From: Microbacterium hibisci
GTDB lineage: Bacteria > Actinomycetota > Actinomycetes > Actinomycetales > Microbacteriaceae
Assembly: GCF_015278255.1 (NCBI RefSeq)
Contig: NZ_JADIJC010000002.1
Coordinates: 457,601-521,600 of the forward strand
Direction: 5' to 3'
DNA: 64,000 bases
Shown here: positions 59,037 to 64,000 of the stretch, one piece after another
Numbering within the stretch: position 1 is the stretch's first letter
Layout: the number at the start of each line of letters is the position of its first letter
Made by a program: the position numbers and the translations under genes
The notes under the pieces: model-generated
Told to the model about the DNA's origin: nothing
The model's database searches: none
The model's input: the letters and a program-made list of their open reading frames with translations, nothing else

Positions 59037-60601
59037 GCGCCTCCCAGAACTCCGCGGCCGGCGCGCCGTTGGCTCCCGCCGCCGGCTCGCACGCCGGCGA
59101 GCTGTCGAAGAAGGGCCTGAGCGCCGGTGCGGTCGGCGTCATCGGCGCCGTCGTCATCGGCATCTCGACCATCGCCCCGGCGTACACGCTGACCGCGTCG
59201 CTCGGCCCGACCGTCGCCGTCGTCGGCACGCAGGTGCCGGCGATCATCCTGGTCGGCTTCATCCCGATGCTGTTAACGGCATTCGGCTACCGCGAGCTCA
59301 ATCGGGCGATGCCCGACTCCGGCACCTCGTTCACGTGGGGCGTCCGCGCCTTCGGGCCGTGGATCGGCTGGATGACGGGATGGGGCCTCGTCGCTGCCAC
59401 GGTCATCGTGCTGTCGAACCTCGCGGGCATCGCGGTGGAGTTCCTGTTCCTCCTCATCTCGCAGCTGACCGGCAACGAAGAGATCGCGAACCTCGCCTTC
59501 AACCCGTTCATCAACGTCGTGGTGTGCCTGCTGTTCATGCTCGGCGCCACGCTCGTGTCGTACCGCGACATGCAGACGACGCAGAAGTTCCAGTACGTGC
59601 TGGTGAGCTTCCAGGTCGTGGTGCTCGTGCTCTTCGCGGTCGTCGCGATCGTCAAGGCGGTCGACGGCGAGGCGCCCGACCCGACCGCCTTCTCGTGGTC
59701 GTGGTTCAACCCGTTCGAGGTCCCGACGTTCAGCGCGTTCGCCGCGGGCCTGTCGCTGTCGATCTTCATCTTCTGGGGATGGGATGTCGTCCTCACCATG
59801 AACGAGGAGACCAAGAACCCCGAGAAGACCCCGGGTCGCGCGGCGATGCTCACGGTCGTCATCGTCGTGGCGCTGTACCTGCTGATCTCGATCGGCCTGA
59901 TGATGTTCGCCGGCGTCGGCGACGGACCGCTGGGCCTGGCGAACGAGGAGATCTCGGCGAACGTGTTCTTCGCGCTCTCCGACCCCGTGCTCGGACCGCT
60001 GGCGTTCCTGGTGTCGCTCGCGGTGCTCTCGAGCTCGGCTGCTTCTCTGCAGTCGACGGCCGTCGGCCCGGCGCGGACGCTCCTGGCGATGGGGCACTAC
60101 GGCGCCCTGCCGTCGAAGTTCGCCCGGGTGAGCCCGCGGTTCTTCACGCCGGGCTACGCGACCGTCGTCTCGGCCATCGTCGCGTCGGTGTTCTACGCCG
60201 TGATGCGCGTGGTGAGCGAGAACGTGCTGACCGACACGATCCTGTCGCTCGGCATGATGATCTGCTTCTACTACGGGCTGACCGCGTTCGCGTGCGTCTG
60301 GTACTTCCGCAAGCAGTGGTTCGACTCGGCGCGGAGCTTCTTCTTCACGTTCCTGTTCCCGCTGGTCGGCGGCGCCATCCTCGCGGTGCTGTTCGTCACG
60401 ACGCTCATCGACTCGATGGACCCGGCGTACGGCAGCGGCTCGAGCATCTTCGGCCTCGGCCTGGTGTTCGTGCTGGGCGTGACCATCATCCTCGCCGGCG
60501 TTGTCATCATGATCTGGCAGGCGATCAAGCGTCCGGCGTTCTTCCGCGGTGAGACACTCGGTATCGATGCGCCCGAAAGCCTTCGACGCGCTCGCCGCTG
60601 A
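59033..60601 (+). CDS. APC-family amino acid/polyamine permease
   Basis: A 522-residue, 12-helix permease. GVIGAVVIGISTIAPAYTLT in helix 1, MPDSGTSFTWG before helix 3 and FIFWGWDVVLTMNEETKNPEKTPG in helix 6, here noted as landmarks, fit the APC group importing amino acids or polyamines. Codon 81 is TTA (59273-59275), a very rare codon in this sequence. It probably takes up putrescine or GABA. ATGA overlap with the stress-protein gene. Confidence 0.9.
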   Translation: MSASQNSAAGAPLAPAAGSHAGELSKKGLSAGAVGVIGAVVIGISTIAPAYTLTASLGPTVAVVGTQVPAIILVGFIPMLLTAFGYRELNRAMPDSGTSFTWGVRAFGPWIGWMTGWGLVAATVIVLSNLAGIAVEFLFLLISQLTGNEEIANLAFNPFINVVVCLLFMLGATLVSYRDMQTTQKFQYVLVSFQVVVLVLFAVVAIVKAVDGEAPDPTAFSWSWFNPFEVPTFSAFAAGLSLSIFIFWGWDVVLTMNEETKNPEKTPGRAAMLTVVIVVALYLLISIGLMMFAGVGDGPLGLANEEISANVFFALSDPVLGPLAFLVSLAVLSSSAASLQSTAVGPARTLLAMGHYGALPSKFARVSPRFFTPGYATVVSAIVASVFYAVMRVVSENVLTDTILSLGMMICFYYGLTAFACVWYFRKQWFDSARSFFFTFLFPLVGGAILAVLFVTTLIDSMDPAYGSGSSIFGLGLVFVLGVTIILAGVVIMIWQAIKRPAFFRGETLGIDAPESLRRARR

Positions 60602-60641
60602 CCGGCAGACTGTCCACCATCCATCCGAACGGAGAGGAAGC

Positions 60642-62006
60642 ATGACCGACTACGCCGTCGTCAACCCGGCCACGGGAGAGACCCTGGCCACCTACCCGAC
60701 CATCACCGACGAGGCTCTCGAGACCGCGATCGCGAGGGCGGATGCCGCCTACCGCGCGTGGCGCGACCAGCCGGTCGCCGAGCGCGCGGCCGGCCTCCGC
60801 AAGGTGGCGGAGCTGCACCGCGAGCGTCGCGACGAGCTCGCCGCGATCATCGTGCGCGAGATGGGCAAGCCGCTGTCGGCGGCGGTCGCCGAGGTCGACT
60901 TCGCTGCCGACATCACGGAGTACTACGCCGACAACGCCGAGAAGGTCACGGCCGACCAGCCGATCGACATCCTCGGTGAGGGCACCGCGGTGATCCGCCG
61001 CACGCCGCTGGGCGTGCTCCTGGGCATCATGCCGTGGAACTTCCCGTACTACCAGGTCGCCCGGTTCGCCGCCCCGAACATCGTGGTGGGCAACACGATC
61101 CTGCTCAAGCACGCGCCCCAGTGCCCCGAGTCCGCCGCGGCGATCGAGCAGATCTACGCCGATGCCGGACTCGGCGACGGCGTGTACACCAACGTGTACG
61201 CGTCGAACGACCAGGCGGCGACGATCATCGCCGACCGGCGTGTGCAGGGTGTGTCGGTCACGGGATCCGAGCGCGCGGGATCGGCCGTCGCCGCCCTCGC
61301 CGGACAGAACCTCAAGAAGGTCGCCCTCGAGCTCGGCGGCTCGGATCCGTTCATCGTCCTCTCCACCGACGACCTCGACTCCACGGTCGCCGCGGCGGTC
61401 GAGGCGCGCATGGACAACAACGGACAGTCCTGCAACGCGCCCAAGCGCTTCATCGTGCAGGAGGGTCTGTACGACCAGTTCCTCGACAAGTTCACCGAGG
61501 CGATGCGGGCGTCGAAGATGGGCGACCCGTTCGCCGACGACACCGTCCTCGGCCCGCTGTCGTCGCTCGCGGCGGCGGAGCGCCTGCAGGAGCAGGTCGA
61601 CCGCGCCGTCTCGCAGGGCGCGCGGCTCGTCGCCGGCGGCACGCGCGACGGCGCCTTCTACGAGCCCACCGTGCTCACGGACGTCACGGCCGACATGGAC
61701 GTGTACCGCGAGGAGCTGTTCGGCCCCGCGGGTGTCGTCTACAAGGTGGCCGACGAGGACGAGGCGGTGAAGATCGCCAACGACACCAGCTTCGGCCTCG
61801 GCTCGTACGTGTACACGACCGACCCCGAGCAGGCCGAGCGCATCGCGAACAAGATCGACGCCGGCATGGTCTACGTCAACATCGTGCTCGCCGACTCGCC
61901 GGAGCTGCCGTTCGGCGGCGTCAAGCGCTCGGGCACCTCGCGCGAGATGGGCCTGCTGGCCGCCGACGAGTTCGTCAACAAGAAGCTCATCCGCATCGCC
62001 GGCTGA
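60642..62006 (+). CDS. gabD: Succinate-semialdehyde / aminoaldehyde dehydrogenase
   Basis: A 454-residue aldehyde dehydrogenase. [23 protein letters not shown], the general base Glu in [11 protein letters not shown] and the catalytic Cys in [12 protein letters not shown] are present; length fits the succinate-semialdehyde dehydrogenase group. It could oxidise 4-aminobutanal, succinate semialdehyde or both, closing the path from putrescine to succinate. GGAGAGGA precedes the ATG. A repeat array follows. Confidence 0.88.
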   Translation: MTDYAVVNPATGETLATYPTITDEALETAIARADAAYRAWRDQPVAERAAGLRKVAELHRERRDELAAIIVREMGKPLSAAVAEVDFAADITEYYADNAEKVTADQPIDILGEGTAVIRRTPLGVLLGIMPWNFPYYQVARFAAPNIVVGNTILLKHAPQCPESAAAIEQIYADAGLGDGVYTNVYASNDQAATIIADRRVQGVSVTGSERAGSAVAALAGQNLKKVALELGGSDPFIVLSTDDLDSTVAAAVEARMDNNGQSCNAPKRFIVQEGLYDQFLDKFTEAMRASKMGDPFADDTVLGPLSSLAAAERLQEQVDRAVSQGARLVAGGTRDGAFYEPTVLTDVTADMDVYREELFGPAGVVYKVADEDEAVKIANDTSFGLGSYVYTTDPEQAERIANKIDAGMVYVNIVLADSPELPFGGVKRSGTSREMGLLAADEFVNKKLIRIAG

Positions 62007-62028
62007 GGTCTCCTCGCGAGTCGCAGGC

Positions 62029-62188
62029 GTTTCGTCTCGCTCGTTCCTCGCTCGCTCAACGGCCGGTGGTCTCGGTCGTTGAGCGAGCGAAGCGAGTCGA
62101 AACGCGGTGGTCTCGGTCGTTGAGCGAGCGAAGCGAGACGAAACGCGGTGGTCTCGGTCGTTGAGCGGGGCGAGGCGAGCCGAAACGC
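62029..62188. repeat. Array of three tandem palindromic repeat units
   Basis: Three units of about 41 bp (62065-62105, 62106-62146, 62147-62188), each beginning GGTGGTCTCGGTCGTTGAGC and ending CGAAACGC, follow an inverted half copy (62029-62064). The units differ by few bases. They lie between the convergent gabD and TPR genes, ending 2 bp from the latter's stop. The same family occurs at 40260-40340. Confidence 0.85.
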
Positions 62189-62189
62189 G

Positions 62190-62798
62190 CTACAGCGCGG
62201 CGCGGGCCTCGGCGAGGGCCTCGTCGGCCCACTGCACCTGCTGCGGCGTTCCCCAGCGGGTGGCGGCATCCCACGCCCGCTCGAACTCCGAGATCGCGTC
62301 GGCGACCCGTTCCGCGTCGAACAGCCGCCAGCCGGCGTTGTTGTGGAGCGAGACGCGCCAGCGGAGCGTGCGGGGGTCGTCGACGCCGTCGAGCACCGCC
62401 AGCGCGGCAGCCGTCCACTCCTCGGCCTGGTCCGGCTCGGCGATCGCGAGCATGTGCAGTGCGTCGACCTGCAGGAACGCGATCCCGGATGCCGCGTCCA
62501 CCGCCGCGAGGAAGTACGGCACCGCCGCCTCGGCGTCGCCCGCCGAGTTGCGCAGCCGCCCGCGTTCGAGCGCCGCACGTGCCGCCACGGCGGCCTCGTC
62601 GATCGACACGCGGTCGAGCACGGCGTCGGCCTCGGCGAACCGCTCCTGCAGCCCCAGGGCACGGGCGACCTGCGTCTCGAGCTCGGCGCGGGTCGCGGCA
62701 TCCGTCTCCTGCGCGGCGGCCTCACGCAGCCGACGCTCCGAGGCGGGAGCATCGGCGAAGTCCCACAACTCGTCGAGGCGGGTCTGCGCAAGCGTCAT
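62190..62798 (-). CDS. TPR-like helical repeat protein
   Basis: A 202-residue alpha-helical protein with tetratricopeptide-like pairs (ARALGLQERFAEADAVLDRV, GRLRNSAGDAEAAVPYFLAA, NNAGWRLFDAERVADAISEF). Such proteins mediate protein contacts; role unknown. TAGCAT (62805-62810) lies six bases before the ATG, so leaderless. Confidence 0.85.
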   Translation of the reverse strand: MTLAQTRLDELWDFADAPASERRLREAAAQETDAATRAELETQVARALGLQERFAEADAVLDRVSIDEAAVAARAALERGRLRNSAGDAEAAVPYFLAAVDAASGIAFLQVDALHMLAIAEPDQAEEWTAAALAVLDGVDDPRTLRWRVSLHNNAGWRLFDAERVADAISEFERAWDAATRWGTPQQVQWADEALAEARAAL

Positions 62799-62862
62799 GG
62801 CGGAATGCTAATCCGGTCTTCCGGGGGTGTCGCGGGCCGGGCGGGCGGGACAGGATGGAGTC

Positions 62863-63300
62863 ATGGCTGACACACCGGACCCCGTCGTCGCCCTCTCCGA
62901 TGAAGAGTGCTGGGAGCGCCTGCGCACGCAGGAACTCGGGCGGCTCGTCACGCACGTGGGCGACGTGCTCGACATCTTCCCCGTGAATTACGTCGTGGAC
63001 GGCGAGAGCGTGCTCTTCCGCACCGCGCAGGGGAGCAAGCTGTTCGAGCTGACCGTCAACGACGAGGTGCTCTTCGAGGTCGACGACCACACCGACCGCG
63101 ACGCGTGGAGCGTGATCCTGCGAGGCCGCGCGCACCCCCTCGACCGCTCGGCCGACGTCGAGCGGGCGGACGGGCTGGGCCTGCGCCCCTGGATCCCGAC
63201 GCTCAAGTACACGTTCGTTCGGGTCGAGCCGACCTCGCTCTCGGGACGGGCTTTCGAGCGCTCGCCGGAGCCCGACCGCTACGGCGTCCAGCAGTACTGA
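62863..63300 (+). CDS. Pyridoxamine 5'-phosphate oxidase-family (FMN-binding split barrel) protein
   Basis: A 145-residue split-barrel protein, NimA/NimC-like: ELGRLVTHVGDVLDIFPVNY, VLFRTAQGSKLFEL and WSVILRGRAHPL are the flavin- and substrate-contact regions. It may reduce a small molecule using FMN or F420; true PNPOx activity is unlikely. CAGGAT (62851-62856) lies six bases before the ATG. It diverges from the TPR gene with 64 bp between. Confidence 0.88.
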   Translation: MADTPDPVVALSDEECWERLRTQELGRLVTHVGDVLDIFPVNYVVDGESVLFRTAQGSKLFELTVNDEVLFEVDDHTDRDAWSVILRGRAHPLDRSADVERADGLGLRPWIPTLKYTFVRVEPTSLSGRAFERSPEPDRYGVQQY

Positions 63301-63347
63301 TCGGGGCAGGGATGCAGGCGTCGACACGCCCGCCGGTCCGGCCCCGG

Positions 63348-63377
63348 TTCGCGGGGCTCGCGGGCATGCCGTACACT
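63348..63377 (+). promoter_or_regulatory. Possible promoter of tRNA-Trp/secE
   Basis: TTCGCG (63348-63353) and TACACT (63372-63377) are 18 bp apart, about 105 bp before the tRNA. A 7-bp hairpin (AGAGACC 63471-63477 with GGTCTCT 63482-63488) abuts the tRNA 5' end and may guide its processing. The -35 match is weak. Confidence 0.35.
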
Positions 63378-63488
63378 GGATCATGCAGTTGAAGTCTGCA
63401 TTCTTTCGCCGTGCCCGGTGTCCGGGAGCGGATCCTCAAGCCGTGGTGAGAGGGGAAGAGTGCGGGCTTCAGAGACCTCCGGGTCTCT

Positions 63489-63561
<73 letters not shown>

Positions 63562-63642
63562 CGCGTCAGCGCAACACCGGCCACATGCCGGTGGTTGACA
63601 ACACAGTGTGCCGACCCGTGTCGGCTCACGGAAGGTAATCAG

Positions 63643-63924
63643 GTGGCATCGATGGTTCAGGACGAGCCGAAGGGCGAAGTCGTCCCCGCTGAGGGAACGG
63701 CCGCACCTCGCGAGAAGAAGCCGAACGTCTTCGCTCGTATCGCCCTGTTCGTCCGTCAGGTCTTCGCCGAGCTCCGCAAGGTCGTCACGCCGACGCGCCA
63801 GGAGCTGCTGAAGTACACGGCGGTGGTGCTGGGCTTCGTCGTCGTGATGATGGCGCTCGTCTATGGCCTGGACGTGCTGTTCGTGTGGATCACGTCGTAC
63901 GTCTTCGGAGTGCCCGGCGCCTGA
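63643..63924 (+). CDS. secE: Preprotein translocase subunit SecE
   Basis: A 93-residue, single-span SecE: NVFARIALFVRQVFAELRKV is the conserved amphipathic helix, VVTPTRQELLKYT the hinge, and a C-terminal helix crosses the membrane. It holds SecY together in the Sec channel. The GTG at 63643 has GGAAGG at good spacing; ATG 63652 is an alternative. nusG is expected just beyond 64000; 63925-64000 holds no gene. Confidence 0.96.
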   Translation: MASMVQDEPKGEVVPAEGTAAPREKKPNVFARIALFVRQVFAELRKVVTPTRQELLKYTAVVLGFVVVMMALVYGLDVLFVWITSYVFGVPGA

Positions 63925-64000
63925 TCCCGACGTCCCCGGCTCGCAACGGGGGCATGACACGGGGCGGACCGCAGGTCCGGCAGCGGACGGAACGGAAGAG

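Noticed and set aside
62029..62188. CRISPR array
   Set aside because: Units are contiguous with no unique spacers, and no cas genes are present.

Overview
The window is very GC-rich, packed with genes, and uses GTG and ATG starts that are often translationally coupled (ATGA or GTGA overlaps). These traits, together with leaderless promoters, a RamB-type regulator of glyoxylate genes, DUF2510 and DUF2975/XRE proteins and the GGATGCCG/CGGCATCC hairpin family, point to an actinobacterium, most likely Microbacteriaceae (Microbacterium-like). No transposase, integrase, phage gene or CRISPR array is visible. One tRNA gene (Trp) is present.

Left part (1-14.9 kb): a truncated ribokinase gene diverges from a LacI repressor. 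Then comes a long leftward cluster headed by a GbsR/MarR-type regulator: a prolyl oligopeptidase, a GPH-type transporter, an alpha/beta hydrolase, a sarcosine-oxidase-like flavoenzyme, an acylaminoacyl-peptidase-like S9 enzyme, a PucR activator, a DUF885 peptidase and a DPP-IV-like S9 enzyme. Together they look like an uptake and breakdown route for peptide-like or N-substituted amino-acid compounds.

15-25 kb: an XRE/DUF2975 pair, an ABC-2 exporter with a NarL-type two-component system, an HxlR repressor divergent from an SRPBCC protein with twin operators, a zinc-ribbon/nuclease-like protein, a small gene under a LexA box (DUF6504-like), and an MHS-family transporter.

24.4-34 kb: the most unusual region. 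A tightly coupled seven-gene operon encodes a zinc-less alcohol-dehydrogenase-like protein, a QueD/PTPS-like protein with a broken zinc site, a GT4 glycosyltransferase, a methyltransferase, a flippase-like membrane protein, a RibD-type reductase and a sulfatase-like membrane phosphotransferase. It diverges from a CDP-alcohol phosphatidyltransferase gene. It may make and export a pterin- or pyrimidine-derived glycolipid. Next to it lies a triple fusion (alpha/beta hydrolase, pterin-carbinolamine-dehydratase-like, VOC).

34-46 kb: a CopB-type copper ATPase under a CsoR-like operator, a DUF2510 protein, a TSUP exporter, a MaoC pair, MurB, a class I aminotransferase, and a second ABC-2 exporter with a two-component system. 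46-52 kb: the glyoxylate shunt (aceA, aceB) with a divergent RamB-type regulator. 52-62 kb: a putrescine/GABA route (flavin oxidase, PucR regulator, GabT, putrescine oxidase, universal stress protein, APC permease, succinate-semialdehyde dehydrogenase). The right end holds a TPR protein, a PPOX-family protein, tRNA-Trp and secE, the start of the secE-nusG region.

About twenty start codons sit 6-7 bases after a TANNNT-like -10 box with no Shine-Dalgarno sequence, so leaderless transcripts are probably common here. These boxes also helped choose starts.
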